From Mesorhizobium sp. B2-1-8 (lineage in GTDB: Bacteria; Pseudomonadota; Alphaproteobacteria; Rhizobiales; Rhizobiaceae), in assembly GCF_006442545.2 (NCBI RefSeq), contig NZ_CP083952.1, positions 930,001 to 994,000 on the forward strand: a stretch of 64,000 bases of DNA. Reading direction: 5' to 3'. The notes beneath the pieces were generated by a model, which was not told the origin of the DNA, made no database searches, and was given only the letters and a program-made list of their open reading frames with translations. The position numbers and the translations under genes were made by a program. Position 1 is the stretch's first letter. Each line of letters opens with the position of its first letter. Positions 54,660-63,367 of the stretch are shown here, one piece after another.

Positions 54660-55694
54660 ATGAGTTTCAAGGTTGCAGTCGTCGGCGCCACGGGCAATGT
54701 GGGCCGGGAAATGCTCAACATTCTGGAAGAGCGCGGCTTTCCGGTCAGCGAAGTCGTGGCGCTCGCCTCGCGGCGCAGCATGGGCACGGAAGTGTCGTTC
54801 GGCGACCGCACGCTGAAGGTCAGGCCGCTCGACCAGTATGATTTTTCCGACACCGACATTTGCATCATGTCGGCCGGCGGCAACGTCTCCAAGGAATGGT
54901 CGCCGAAGATCGGCAAGCAGGGCTGCGTCGTCATCGATAATTCGTCGGCCTTCCGCTACGACCAGGATGTGCCGCTGATCGTGCCGGAGGTGAACCCGGA
55001 CGCGATCTCGCTGTTCACGCGCAAGAACATCATCGCCAACCCGAATTGCTCGACGGCGCAGCTCGTCGTGGCGCTGAAGCCGCTGCATGACGCCGCCACC
55101 ATCAAGCGCGTCGTCGTCGCCACCTACCAGTCGGTGTCGGGCGCCGGCAAGGAAGGCATGGACGAGCTGTTCACGCAGACCCGGGCGGTGTTCGTCGCCG
55201 ACCAGGTCGACGTCAAGAAGTTCACCAAGCGCATCGCCTTCAACGTCATCCCGCATATCGATGTCTTCCTCGACGACGGCTTCACCAAGGAAGAGTGGAA
55301 GATGGTCGCCGAGACCAAGAAGATGCTCGACCCCAAGATCAAGCTGACGGCGACCTGCGTGCGCGTGCCGGTGTTCATCGGCCATTCGGAAGCGGTCAAC
55401 ATCGAGTTCGAGAAGCCGATCACCGCCGACGAGGCGCGCGACATCCTGCGCGAGGCGCCGGGATGCCAGGTCTTGGACAAGCGCGAGGATGGCGGCTACA
55501 TCACGCCGCTGGAATCGGCCGGCGAGGACGCCACCTTCATCTCGCGCATCCGTGAGGATTCGACCGTCGACAACGGCCTGTCGATGTGGATCGTCTCCGA
55601 CAATCTGCGCAAGGGCGCGGCGTTGAACGCGGTGCAGATCGCCGAGCTGCTGGTCGAACGTGGCCTGATCCAGCCGAAGAAGAAGGCGGCCTGA
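54660..55694 (+). CDS. asd: Aspartate-semialdehyde dehydrogenase
   Basis: 344 residues from ATG 54660 (AGGAG upstream). Reduces aspartyl phosphate to aspartate semialdehyde, the branch point to lysine/diaminopimelate, threonine, methionine and isoleucine. NADP-binding VGATGNVGREML (8-19), catalytic C130 in ANPNCSTAQ, and the later HSEAVNIEFE with the active-site His. Essential in most bacteria. Candidate attenuator upstream, terminator immediately downstream. Confidence 0.96.
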   Translation: MSFKVAVVGATGNVGREMLNILEERGFPVSEVVALASRRSMGTEVSFGDRTLKVRPLDQYDFSDTDICIMSAGGNVSKEWSPKIGKQGCVVIDNSSAFRYDQDVPLIVPEVNPDAISLFTRKNIIANPNCSTAQLVVALKPLHDAATIKRVVVATYQSVSGAGKEGMDELFTQTRAVFVADQVDVKKFTKRIAFNVIPHIDVFLDDGFTKEEWKMVAETKKMLDPKIKLTATCVRVPVFIGHSEAVNIEFEKPITADEARDILREAPGCQVLDKREDGGYITPLESAGEDATFISRIREDSTVDNGLSMWIVSDNLRKGAALNAVQIAELLVERGLIQPKKKAA

Positions 55695-55708
55695 CGGCCG
55701 TCAGTTTT
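55691..55708 (+). terminator. Intrinsic terminator of asd
   Basis: CTGACGGCCGTCAG, a 14-base palindrome overlapping the asd stop codon, is followed by TTTTCG. Compact but typical GC stem plus U-tract. Confidence 0.65.
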
Positions 55709-55806
55709 CGCTCACGGGCCGTACCGCCGCTGCCGCGGCTGGCCCTCCGCCAGGGCGCCGGACGACCGGCGGCCCGCCGTCGCGGGCTCGGCCTTCGGCC
55801 GTTAGC

Positions 55807-55867
55807 TTTCCTTCTCCCCGTTTACGGGGAGAAGGTGCCCGAAGGGCGGATGAGGGGCAGCGCCGGC
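55807..55867. repeat. Palindromic repeat, CTTCTCCCC family
   Basis: CCTTCTCCCCGT TTACGGGGAGAAGG followed by TGCCCGAAGGGC and GGATGAGGGG, the same module order as at 3960-4013. It lies between asd and the convergent ACT-domain gene, with no gene in the 233-nt gap. Confidence 0.7.
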
Positions 55868-55927
55868 TATGCCGATTTGGCGCTGCCGAGTCGTGAGATT
55901 AGCCGTCAAAGTCGCTCTGCGCCGATT

Positions 55928-56335
55928 TCAGCCCGCGCTGTCCTTGGCCAGTTCGCGCAGCACCGCCATCGCCTCCTCCGCCCGCCCAGCCGGCACAAAC
56001 AGATGGTCGTGGTAAAAACCCGAGACCGGATTGACGCCCATGCCGGCGGCGGCGAGGCGCGCGGTGATGGCGGCGAGGAAGCCGACGGCCGCCAGCGACG
56101 AGTGTATGTTCAGCGTGATCATCCGGCAACGGAACGAGGCGGCCAGTCCAGCTTCCCTTGCCGCGTCTTCGGTCACGATCAACGTCGTGCCCTCGCGCTC
56201 ATGGAACACCATCACCGGGTCGAGGCCTTCCGGCTGGGAAACCCCTGGCGCCATCGTGGCGAAGACGTAGGTGCCATCAAGCAATTCCGGCGTCATCGAC
56301 GCCAACAGGGTCCTCAGATCGGTCTCGCCGGACAT
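55928..56335 (-). CDS. ACT-domain-containing protein
   Basis: 135 residues from ATG 56335. ETDLRTLLASMTPELLDGTYVFATM, then MVFHEREGTTLIVTEDAAREAGL and ITLNIHSSLAAVGFLAAITARLAAAGMGVNPVSGFYHDHLFVP match the small ACT-domain protein family. ACT domains bind amino acids, so a role in sensing or regulation is possible. It is convergent with asd and divergent from the DoxX-like gene. Confidence 0.8.
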   Translation of the reverse strand: MSGETDLRTLLASMTPELLDGTYVFATMAPGVSQPEGLDPVMVFHEREGTTLIVTEDAAREAGLAASFRCRMITLNIHSSLAAVGFLAAITARLAAAGMGVNPVSGFYHDHLFVPAGRAEEAMAVLRELAKDSAG

Positions 56336-56534
56336 TTTTTCGTCTCGCCTGATGCAATGGGCCATCCGCTCCTCAATAGCCGCCCTGGGCGGATGCCGAT
56401 AGGTGGCAACAGGGCCAGCGCGCCATCGAGGCAATCGGCATCAAAACAATTCCTCCGGTGTAGGATTGCCGCTGCATGGCCCGTCCTTGGTACGAAGCCA
56501 ATCACACGGCTCGAACCATCAGGAGAGACCACCC

Positions 56535-56945
56535 ATGAGCATTTCTCAAACCGCGCCCGTCTCGTCCGGCGCCTTGTGGACCGGTCGCGTGCTCAGCGGC
56601 CTCATCGTCCTGTTCATGATCTTCGACGGCGCCATCAAGCTGCCGCCGCTCGACGTGGTCACCCAGACGATGGTGCCGCTCGGCTGGCCGGCCGACGCCA
56701 ATGTCGCGCGCTTGCTCGGCGTCATCGGCCTGATCTCGACCGCGCTCTACGTACTGCCGCGCACTTCCGTGCTCGGCGCCATCCTGCTCACCGCCTATAT
56801 GGGCGGCGCCATCGCCACCAATGCGCGGATCGGCAATCCGCTGTTTTCGCACACGCTGTTCGGCGTCTATCTCGGCATCATCCTGTGGGGCGGCCTCTAT
56901 CTGCGCGACCCCAAAGTGCGTGCTCTGATCCCGTTCAGCCGATAG
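56535..56945 (+). CDS. DoxX-like membrane protein
   Basis: 136 residues with four membrane helices: LWTGRVLSGLIVLFMIFDGAIKL, ARLLGVIGLISTALYVLP, LGAILLTAYMGGAIATNARIG and GVYLGIILWGGLYLRDP. Fits the DoxX-like family; function unknown. AGGAGA precedes the ATG at 56535. Confidence 0.85.
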   Translation: MSISQTAPVSSGALWTGRVLSGLIVLFMIFDGAIKLPPLDVVTQTMVPLGWPADANVARLLGVIGLISTALYVLPRTSVLGAILLTAYMGGAIATNARIGNPLFSHTLFGVYLGIILWGGLYLRDPKVRALIPFSR

Positions 56946-57068
56946 CCGTTCCGCGCCAACCGCTGCCGGATGTCGTCGCGATCTTCATTCTCCTCGGGAT
57001 CAAATTAGCCGTCCGAGAGTTTAGGACTTGGCGGCGAGACGGCGATCCGCATGTGAGAGGAACGACAA

Positions 57069-57332
57069 ATGAAGAGAATCCTGACCATTCTGGTGCTGAC
57101 GACGGCGCTCGGCGCCTGTTCGCAAACGGAAAAGGGTGCTGCCGTCGGTGGCCTCGGCGGTGCTGCGGTTGGCGCGGCGGTCGCCAACAATCCGGTGCAA
57201 GGCGCGGTTGTCGGCGGTGCGGTCGGCGCCGTGGCCGGCGCGCTCATCGGCCGGGCCAGCGAACCGGGCCGTTGCCGCTATCGCGACCGCTATGGCCATA
57301 CCTATGTCGATCGCTGCCCAAGCGGTTATTGA
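57069..57332 (+). CDS. Small glycine-zipper lipoprotein
   Basis: 87 residues. Signal peptide MKRILTILVLTTALGAC with a lipobox LGAC at 14-17, then AAVGGLGGAAVGAAVANNPVQGAVVGGAVGAVAGALIG (YMGG-like glycine zipper) and a C-terminal RCRYRDRYGHTYVDRCP. Probably attached to the outer membrane. Role unknown; the Cys pair near the end suggests a disulfide. Confidence 0.85.
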   Translation: MKRILTILVLTTALGACSQTEKGAAVGGLGGAAVGAAVANNPVQGAVVGGAVGAVAGALIGRASEPGRCRYRDRYGHTYVDRCPSGY

Positions 57333-57356
57333 TCGAACACCAGGACTGAACACAGC

Positions 57357-57384
57357 AAAACGGCGGGCACAGGCCCGCCGTTTT
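57357..57384. terminator. Bidirectional intrinsic terminator
   Basis: AAAACGGCGGGC ACAG GCCCGCCGTTTT is a perfect 12-bp stem with T-tracts on both strands. It serves the lipoprotein gene on the plus strand and rpsP on the minus strand. Confidence 0.92.
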
Positions 57385-57408
57385 GTTTCCGCAAGGAATG
57401 GGAAGCGA

Positions 57409-57810
57409 TTACTCGGCGGTGGCGGCTTCCGCCTCGGCCGGCGCGGCAGCGGCCGCGGCGACGGCTGCAGCGGCGTCTTCCTGGGCCTTCTTCAGCAGGG
57501 CGGCGCGTTCCTGCGCCTTCTTGCCGGGCTCGGCCTTCTTCGGGTTGGAGCGGGCTTCGCGCTTGGCAAGGCCGGCCTCGTCGAGGAAGCGCAGGACGCG
57601 GTCGGTCGGCTGGGCGCCGTGCGACAGCCAATGCTTGACGCGGTCGGCGTCAACCTTGATGCGCTCGCCGTCCTTCGGCAGCAGCGGGTTCCACGAGCCG
57701 AGCGACTCGATGAACCGGCCGTCGCGGGGCGAACGGGCGTCGGCGACGACGACGTGGTAGTAAGGACGCTTCTTCGAGCCCGCACGGGCCAGTCTGATCT
57801 TCAGTGCCAT
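57409..57810 (-). CDS. rpsP: 30S ribosomal protein S16
   Basis: 133 residues. [42 protein letters not shown] is the S16 signature. It has a C-terminal Ala/Glu-rich extension (about 95-133) common in alphaproteobacteria. It is last of the ffh - chorismate mutase - rpsP row; the usual rimM and trmD neighbours are not found next to it. Confidence 0.97.
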   Translation of the reverse strand: MALKIRLARAGSKKRPYYHVVVADARSPRDGRFIESLGSWNPLLPKDGERIKVDADRVKHWLSHGAQPTDRVLRFLDEAGLAKREARSNPKKAEPGKKAQERAALLKKAQEDAAAAVAAAAAAPAEAEAATAE

Positions 57811-57858
57811 TTCTTTTCTCCTAAAAGCTCTGATTTCGTTTGATAAGTCAGGGTTTCT

Positions 57859-58185
57859 TCAACCCGTTTTCGTCACGCCGTTGGCAGCGGCGATCTGTTC
57901 GTGGTGCCGGATCACTTCGCGGACGACGAAGTTGAGGAATTTTTCCGCGAAATCCGGATCGAGATGCGCATCCTTGGCCAGTTGGCGAAGACGGGCGATC
58001 TGCTGCTGCTCGCGCGCCGGGTCGGCCGGCGGCAGGCCATGCTCGGCCTTGAGCACGCCAACCGCCTTGGTGCAGCGGAAGCGCTCGGCCAGCATGTGGA
58101 TGAGGGCTGCGTCGATGTTGTCGATCGAGGCGCGGTAGCCGGCCAGGATGGTGCGGGCGTCGGCCATGTCCTTTTCTTCGTTCAT
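57859..58185 (-). CDS. Chorismate mutase (AroQ class)
   Basis: 108 residues from ATG 58185 (GAGGA upstream; ATG 58167 is an alternative). YRASIDNIDAALIHMLAERFRCTKAVGVLKAEHGLPPADPAREQQQIARLRQLAKDAHLDPDF matches the monofunctional all-helical AroQ family that converts chorismate to prephenate. It lies 7 nt after ffh, so an ffh transcript carries it. Confidence 0.9.
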   Translation of the reverse strand: MNEEKDMADARTILAGYRASIDNIDAALIHMLAERFRCTKAVGVLKAEHGLPPADPAREQQQIARLRQLAKDAHLDPDFAEKFLNFVVREVIRHHEQIAAANGVTKTG

Positions 58186-58192
58186 AGCGTCC

Positions 58193-59788
58193 TCACTTTT
58201 TCTTGCCGAGACCGGGCAGGCCGCCACCACCGCCAAGGCCGGGAAGCTTCATGCCGCCGGGCAGGCCGGGCAAGCCGCCGCCTGGGGCGGGCAAGCCCTT
58301 CATGCCGCCCAGGCCGGCGGCCTGCGCCTGCTTCTGCAAGGCTTCGAGCTGCTTGGGATCCATCTTCGACAGATCGGGCATGCCGCCGCCCATCATGCCG
58401 CCCATGCCACCACCGGGCATCATGCCGCCGAGGCCCATCTTGGAGGCAAGACCGCCCATCATGCCGCGCATGAGGCCGCCGCCTTTGCCCTTGCCGCCCA
58501 TCGCCTTCATCATGTCGGCCATGCCGCGATGCATTTTGAGCAGCTTGTTGATCTCGGCCGCATCGGTGCCGGAGCCGGCGGCGATGCGCTTCTTGCGCGA
58601 GTGTTTCAGCATATCGGGATTGGCGCGCTCGGCCTTGGTCATCGAGGAGATGATGGCGAGCTGGCGGCCGAACATCTTGTCGTCGAGACCGGCGGCGGCC
58701 ATCTGGTCCTTCATCTTGCCCATGCCCGGCATCATGCCCATGATGCCGCCCATGCCGCCCATTTTCGACATCTGCTGAAGCTGCTGGGCAAGGTCGTTCA
58801 GGTCGAACTTGCCCGACTGCATCTTCTTGGCCATCGCCGCCGCCTGCTCGGCGTCGATGTTTTCCGCCGCCTTCTCGACGAGCGAGACGATGTCGCCCAT
58901 GCCCAGGATGCGGTCGGCGATGCGCTTGGGGTGGAATTCCTCCAGCCCGTCCATCTTTTCGCCGGTGCCGATCAGCTTGATCGGCTTGCCGGTGACGGCG
59001 CGCATCGAAAGCGCGGCACCGCCACGGCCGTCGCCGTCCATGCGGGTCAGCACAAGGCCGGTGATGCCGACGCGCTCGTCGAAGCTTTTCGCCAGGTTGA
59101 CGGCGTCCTGGCCGGTCAGGGAGTCGGCGACCAGCAGGATCTCGTGTGGGCTCGACACCTTCTTGATGTCGGCCATCTCGACCATCAGCGGCTCGTCGAT
59201 ATGGGTGCGGCCGGCGGTGTCGAGGATGACGACGTCATGGCCGCCGAGCTTGGCCGCCTGCACGGCGCGCCTGGCGATATCCACCGGGTTCTGGCCTGCT
59301 ATCACAGGCAGCGTCGCGACCTTGACCTGCTCGCCGAGCTGGCGCAACTGCTCCTGCGCGGCGGGACGCCGCGTGTCGAGCGAGGCCATCAGGACCTTCT
59401 TGTTCTGCCGCTCGGTCAGGCGCTTGGCGATCTTGGCCGAAGTCGTGGTCTTGCCGGAGCCCTGCAGGCCGACCATCATGACGACGACCGGGGCAGGCGC
59501 GTTGAGGTCGATTGCCACGCCCTCGGCGCCAAGCATGTCGACCAGCTCGTCATGGACGATCTTGACGACCATCTGTCCGGGCTTGATCGACTTCAGCACG
59601 GCGGCGCCAACGGCCTTCTCGCGCACCTTGTCGGTGAAGGAACGCACCACTTCCAGCGCCACGTCGGCCTCGAGCAGCGCACGGCGCACCTCGCGCAACG
59701 CCGCCGAGACATCCGCCTCCGACAGCGCGCCGCGGCCGGTCAGGCCGTTCAGGATGGAGCCAAGGCGCTCTTGTAGGGACTCAAACAT
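58193..59788 (-). CDS. ffh: Signal recognition particle GTPase Ffh
   Basis: 531 residues. NG domain with P-loop VGLQGSGKTTTSAKIA (107-120), DTAGRTHIDEPLM and TRMDGDGRGGAALS; then a Met- and Gly-rich M domain (about 330-531) with the repeated GGMMGG-type tail, which binds the 4.5S RNA and signal peptides. The Gly/Met run is longer than in E. coli. Start at ATG 59788. A small overlapping frame lies upstream (59781-59888). Confidence 0.97.
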   Translation of the reverse strand: MFESLQERLGSILNGLTGRGALSEADVSAALREVRRALLEADVALEVVRSFTDKVREKAVGAAVLKSIKPGQMVVKIVHDELVDMLGAEGVAIDLNAPAPVVVMMVGLQGSGKTTTSAKIAKRLTERQNKKVLMASLDTRRPAAQEQLRQLGEQVKVATLPVIAGQNPVDIARRAVQAAKLGGHDVVILDTAGRTHIDEPLMVEMADIKKVSSPHEILLVADSLTGQDAVNLAKSFDERVGITGLVLTRMDGDGRGGAALSMRAVTGKPIKLIGTGEKMDGLEEFHPKRIADRILGMGDIVSLVEKAAENIDAEQAAAMAKKMQSGKFDLNDLAQQLQQMSKMGGMGGIMGMMPGMGKMKDQMAAAGLDDKMFGRQLAIISSMTKAERANPDMLKHSRKKRIAAGSGTDAAEINKLLKMHRGMADMMKAMGGKGKGGGLMRGMMGGLASKMGLGGMMPGGGMGGMMGGGMPDLSKMDPKQLEALQKQAQAAGLGGMKGLPAPGGGLPGLPGGMKLPGLGGGGGLPGLGKKK

Positions 59789-59888
59789 TGATCAACCCAC
59801 CGCGCGAGAGCGCCTTGGATTCATAGTGATCCCTGTCGGGCCGATGGCCCTCCACGCCTCTTGTGCGCTGCTGCAGCGATTCAAACAT
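59781..59888 (-). CDS. Small ORF overlapping the ffh start, echoing the ffh N-terminus
   Basis: 35 codons from ATG 59888 to TGA 59781, overlapping the first bases of ffh. It begins MFESLQQR, compared with MFESLQER for Ffh, and the remainder is unlike Ffh. Its ribosome-binding site (GAAGGAAG) is stronger than that of ffh. Of the base differences in the eight-codon copy, all but one are silent. It may be translated and coupled to ffh, or it may be a duplicated scrap. Confidence 0.4.
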   Translation of the reverse strand: MFESLQQRTRGVEGHRPDRDHYESKALSRGGLINV

Positions 59889-59946
59889 CTTGCTTCCTTC
59901 GATCCCGATTCATTCGAACCGAGAGGTAATGCGTTCGCGCCCAGTG

Positions 59947-59976
59947 TCCAAGCAAAAGCCAGTCCAAGCAAAAGCC
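59947..59976. repeat. Two 14-nt tandem copies TCCAAGCAAAAGCC
   Basis: TCCAAGCAAAAGCC occurs at 59947-59960 and 59963-59976, separated by AG. It lies between the small ORF upstream of ffh and the hairpin at 59981. Not a known operator. Confidence 0.7.
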
Positions 59977-59980
59977 CAAA

Positions 59981-60018
59981 ACCAAAAAGCACCCGGGGGC
60001 GCACAGCGCTGCCGGGTG
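59981..60018 (-). terminator. Terminator-like hairpin upstream of ffh
   Basis: On the minus strand CACCCGG...CCGGGTG forms a 7-bp stem around a 15-nt GC-rich loop and is followed by CTTTTTGGTTTT. It would stop transcription arriving from 60.4 kb before ffh, or attenuate the ffh transcript. The stretch 60019-60477 shows no convincing gene. Confidence 0.55.
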
Positions 60019-60477
60019 TTGGCCTCCAGGATCTGTTTACAGCACTTGGCCTCAAAGAGGCTTCGGCGTCCTGGTCGGCTTGCTCGGAGGGATACTCGTC
60101 GCGGAATTCGGGGCGTGTAGACAGGAAATCGGCGCGAGAGTCAAGGCAAGGGCCGCGTTCGTAGCATCTCAGTTCGAAATCCGACGCGATTGAACGTGGT
60201 GCAACAATGAGATGATAAATGACTCTATCTCCACCCTACGTGCAGCGGACAAGACGCTTGCCCAGGTATCCTGCGGGTCGCAGCCGGACGCAATCATGCC
60301 TGGCGCATTATGAAATGCCTGCGAGCCTTGTCCAGCTTATCCGTCGCGCGAATTTCGATAAGAACAAGGTGCAGAATCCTCAGGATCGTATCGTTGGTAA
60401 CGGGTTGAGGATCAACCAATCCAAGTAGTCTCCCTTTTGTGCACCCACATTTTTCCGGCATCGGCTCAGCGGCGCTT

Positions 60478-61431
60478 TCAACTCGCGCCGCTAGCCTCCG
60501 CAAGATCCGCCGTGACCTTCAGCGGCGAGCGCGGGTGCAGAAGCAGCGCTATGGTCAGCAGGCTGCAGCCGATGCCAATCAGGGCGATCAGCGCTGCATC
60601 CGACGTCGTCCACCCCGGCCCTTCGAGCGGCCTGGCAGTGAACAAGGCGAAGGAATTGTAGCTCTCCTGATGCGAAATCAGCAGGAAGCCGGTCAGGTTG
60701 TTGCCGAAATGAGCGCCAAGTGCCGCGCCGAGATTGCCGGTCGCATAGACCACGAGCGTCAGAAGCAGCGCGAAAGCGGCGATCGAGACCAGCACGCAGG
60801 CGTTGATGGCGGCCGAGGAACCGCCGCTCCAGTGCAGCGAGGTGAACAGCAGGCCGGGCAGGAGCGCCCAGATGAAAGGGCTGCGGAACCGGCTGGCGAG
60901 GCCGCGCAGCAGGTAGCCGCGAAACAGCACCTCCTCCGACGAGGTCTGCAGCAAGGTGAGCGCGACGATCGGGATCGCGAACAGCAGCCAGGACGACAGG
61001 CTGATCGTGCCGCGCCCGATCCCCGGCGCCAGCAAATAGAGCAGGATCTCGGACAGAGCCGAGGTGATCAGCACCGCGATCAGCCCCTTGAGGAAGTCCG
61101 GTCGCGATACGCGACGGCCGGCGCCGAGGAGGGCCGACAGCGGCTCGCCATGCATCCAGCGCATGGCGAGCCACAGGCCGATCCAGATGCCGGCGAAAGA
61201 GGTGAGAGCGCTGAGGATGCCGATGGGCGAGGCAAGGAAACCCTCCATGCCGTATGGCGAAGTCGCCGTCTGCCAGGCGAAGTAGACATAGGTGCCGCCG
61301 AACAGCACCGCCGCGGTGGTGGCGCCCCAGAACAGGACGACGATCAGCGTCCCCAGCAACAGGCGCGGCAAGGTCGTCCTGGCGTTCGGCGTGTTGCGAT
61401 AGCGCTCGAAGGCAGTGTCGTCGATTGTCAC
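60478..61431 (-). CDS. CPBP-family intramembrane metalloprotease
   Basis: 317 residues with about eight membrane helices. LLQTSSEEVLFRGYLLRGL has the EExxxR motif, and LLFTSLHWSGG and LGAALGAHFGNNL carry the later His residues of the CAAX-protease/bacteriocin-processing (Abi) family. Substrate unknown; in some bacteria the family gives bacteriocin self-immunity. Confidence 0.88.
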   Translation of the reverse strand: MTIDDTAFERYRNTPNARTTLPRLLLGTLIVVLFWGATTAAVLFGGTYVYFAWQTATSPYGMEGFLASPIGILSALTSFAGIWIGLWLAMRWMHGEPLSALLGAGRRVSRPDFLKGLIAVLITSALSEILLYLLAPGIGRGTISLSSWLLFAIPIVALTLLQTSSEEVLFRGYLLRGLASRFRSPFIWALLPGLLFTSLHWSGGSSAAINACVLVSIAAFALLLTLVVYATGNLGAALGAHFGNNLTGFLLISHQESYNSFALFTARPLEGPGWTTSDAALIALIGIGCSLLTIALLLHPRSPLKVTADLAEASGAS

Positions 61432-61607
61432 GTCGATCCGAATCCATCGCTGCTTGATCGAGCTGTCCTTGATCTAGCCGATGGCCCCGGGAATCGGAAT
61501 CGATATCATCTGGACGCGCAAACGGATCGTGCGGCACACCCGCCGTCCGGGCGCCGCACGGTCTTCCCAGTCCCGCAAGCGGCCGCTTCGGCGACCGCCG
61601 GCCTCTG

Positions 61608-62204
61608 TCAACGCACCACGTACATGATGCGCCGCGTCTGCGGATCGACCAGCGTCGGCTGACCGTTCACATAGACATAGCGATATTGGTAGTCCGGAAT
61701 TTCGCGCAGCTCGACGGTGTCGGGCAGGGTTGCGCCGGTCACCACCTCGCCTTCGAGATAGACGGGGTCGAGGCGATGGGTGTCGACATAGGTCCTGACC
61801 TCGGCCGGAGGCCGGACGACAGTGTCGATCGGCTCGCCGGCGACGATCGCTCCGGTGTACTCGGTGGGGTAGTTGCCGATGTCATCGGGCGGCGAGACGA
61901 CGGCGACGGCGGAGCGGCGCTGCGTCAGCACCACGCGGCTGCCGCCGAAATCGGCGGTGACGTAATCGGAATAGACCCAGCCCTGGCCACCGGCTTCGGC
62001 GATGGTGCACCATTTGCTGTTTTCGATGCAGCCGTTGAGCGTCGCCGACTGGCCCGCGGCGAGCACGCCTATCACCGGGTATTGCGGACCCGGGCCGGCG
62101 CGCACGTTGAGGTCGGTGACTGCCGAGACCGCGGTATCGGCCAACGCGGCACCCGACATCACGGTGAACACTCCGGCGATTGCGGGAAACAATACGGATT
62201 TCAT
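61608..62204 (-). CDS. SH3-domain and DUF1236 periplasmic protein
   Basis: 198 residues. Signal peptide 1-22 (ALA-D cleavage), a bacterial SH3 domain (about 25-85: AVTDLNVRAGPGPQYPVIGVLAAGQSATLNGCIENSKWCTIAEAGGQGWVYSDYV), then DUF1236-like sequences: TVVRPPAEVRTYVDTHRLDPVYLEGEVVTGATLP and YQYRYVYVNGQPTLVDPQTRRIMYVV. A typical rhizobial envelope protein. Confidence 0.92.
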   Translation of the reverse strand: MKSVLFPAIAGVFTVMSGAALADTAVSAVTDLNVRAGPGPQYPVIGVLAAGQSATLNGCIENSKWCTIAEAGGQGWVYSDYVTADFGGSRVVLTQRRSAVAVVSPPDDIGNYPTEYTGAIVAGEPIDTVVRPPAEVRTYVDTHRLDPVYLEGEVVTGATLPDTVELREIPDYQYRYVYVNGQPTLVDPQTRRIMYVVR

Positions 62205-62269
62205 GGTTTCTCTCCGTTTTTTCGTGATCCCTCGGCGGTGAAAACGGGGTAGCGGCGCATGCGTTCCGG

Positions 62270-63367
62270 CTAAAACGCTTGCGCCAACTCACGATTTGTT
62301 CCCGCTTCTTTCGGCAGACCGGTCACAAGATCGTGAACAAAGGCCAATTTTTGCGCCGTCACGTCCGAAATGACGAAGGGGTAGAGGTCGGGCAGGCCCA
62401 TGCAGCGGTTGATCGAATTGGAGGCTTCCGACAGCACCAGCCAGCGCGCAAGGATCTTGTCGAAGGGCTCGGGCGTGTTTGCAGGCTCCGAAGGCGCTGC
62501 CTGCAGCCGGCCGCCGGTATCGCCCCGCGGCAGTTCGTTCGCCTCCACCGTCTCCAGCCGGCCGAGCGGGAAGTTCAGGGCATGGACCATCTCCAGCGTG
62601 TCGGTGATGTGCAGGTGATGGGCCCAGGTCTCGGCCCAGTCCTCCCACGGGTGCGAGGTGGCGTAGGCCGAGATGTGGTGCTGCTGCCAGTCGGGCGCGG
62701 CGCCGTTGGCGTAGTAAGCCTTCAGCGCCTGTTCGTAATCGGCGCGTTCGTCGCCGAACAAAGCGCGGAACGCTTCCAGCCCTTGCGGATCGTCGCGGAT
62801 CAGGCGGTCCCAGTAGTAATGGCCGAGTTCGTGGCGGAAATGGCCGAGCAGCGTGCGGTAATTCTCGCCCATCTCGATGCGACGTTTTTCGCGCTCGGCT
62901 GAATCGGCCTCCGCGACGTTCAGCGTAATCCGGCCGTTGTCGTGACCGGTGAGAATCCGTTCGCCGCCCGGGCCGCCACCGATCGGATCGGCGAGGAAGT
63001 CGAAGGCCAGCCCGATCTCGTCCCTCGGGCTCTGCTTGGGCGCCACCGGCAGGTCGAAGGCGAGCAGCGAATAGATGGCGCGCTTCTTCGCCGCCTCGAC
63101 GCGGATCCAGCGGCGGCGGTTGCCGTCGACCGAGAGGTCGGGGATCAGCTGGTTCAGCACGCAGGCGCGGCAGAAGACCTGCCCCGGCTCGGCCATCCAG
63201 TTGCAGGCGCATTCGTCGGCATTGGTGCACTGGATGGCGCCGTCGACGCCGGACAAGACGAAGCGCCCGCCCTCGGGATCGTAGAGGACCAGACTGCTGC
63301 AGTTCAGGCACTGGGCGTTCTCGAAATAGAGACGGTGGCCGCAATGCGGGCAGTCGAAAAGTTTCAT
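62270..63367 (-). CDS. Zinc-ribbon-containing putative zinc-binding peptidase
   Basis: 365 residues. Starts KLFDCPHCGHRLYFENAQCLNCSS, a zinc ribbon with two CxxC pairs, plus a second Cys cluster (CTNADECACN...CRAC) near 55-75. HFRHELGHYYWDRLI near 190 carries the zinc-binding HExxH. Matches the family of putative zinc-binding peptidases (Peptidase_Mx). Two metal centres are likely; activity unproven. Confidence 0.88.
   Translation of the reverse strand: MKLFDCPHCGHRLYFENAQCLNCSSLVLYDPEGGRFVLSGVDGAIQCTNADECACNWMAEPGQVFCRACVLNQLIPDLSVDGNRRRWIRVEAAKKRAIYSLLAFDLPVAPKQSPRDEIGLAFDFLADPIGGGPGGERILTGHDNGRITLNVAEADSAEREKRRIEMGENYRTLLGHFRHELGHYYWDRLIRDDPQGLEAFRALFGDERADYEQALKAYYANGAAPDWQQHHISAYATSHPWEDWAETWAHHLHITDTLEMVHALNFPLGRLETVEANELPRGDTGGRLQAAPSEPANTPEPFDKILARWLVLSEASNSINRCMGLPDLYPFVISDVTAQKLAFVHDLVTGLPKEAGTNRELAQAF

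Noticed and set aside
58148..59776. 542-codon plus-strand frame opposite ffh
   Set aside because: Antisense shadow of ffh; Ala/His-rich low-complexity product.
59792..60055. 87-codon minus-strand frame upstream of ffh with a hydrophobic stretch
   Set aside because: It has no ribosome-binding site, crosses the hairpin and the tandem repeats, and conflicts with the better small ORF at 59781-59888.
60219..60428. 69-codon plus-strand frame in the 60 kb gap
   Set aside because: No start context, no motif, and unusual codon use for this genome.
60439..61662. 407-codon plus-strand frame opposite the CPBP gene
   Set aside because: Gln/Arg/Glu-rich translation typical of an antisense frame; the minus-strand gene has clear membrane helices and the EExxxR motif.
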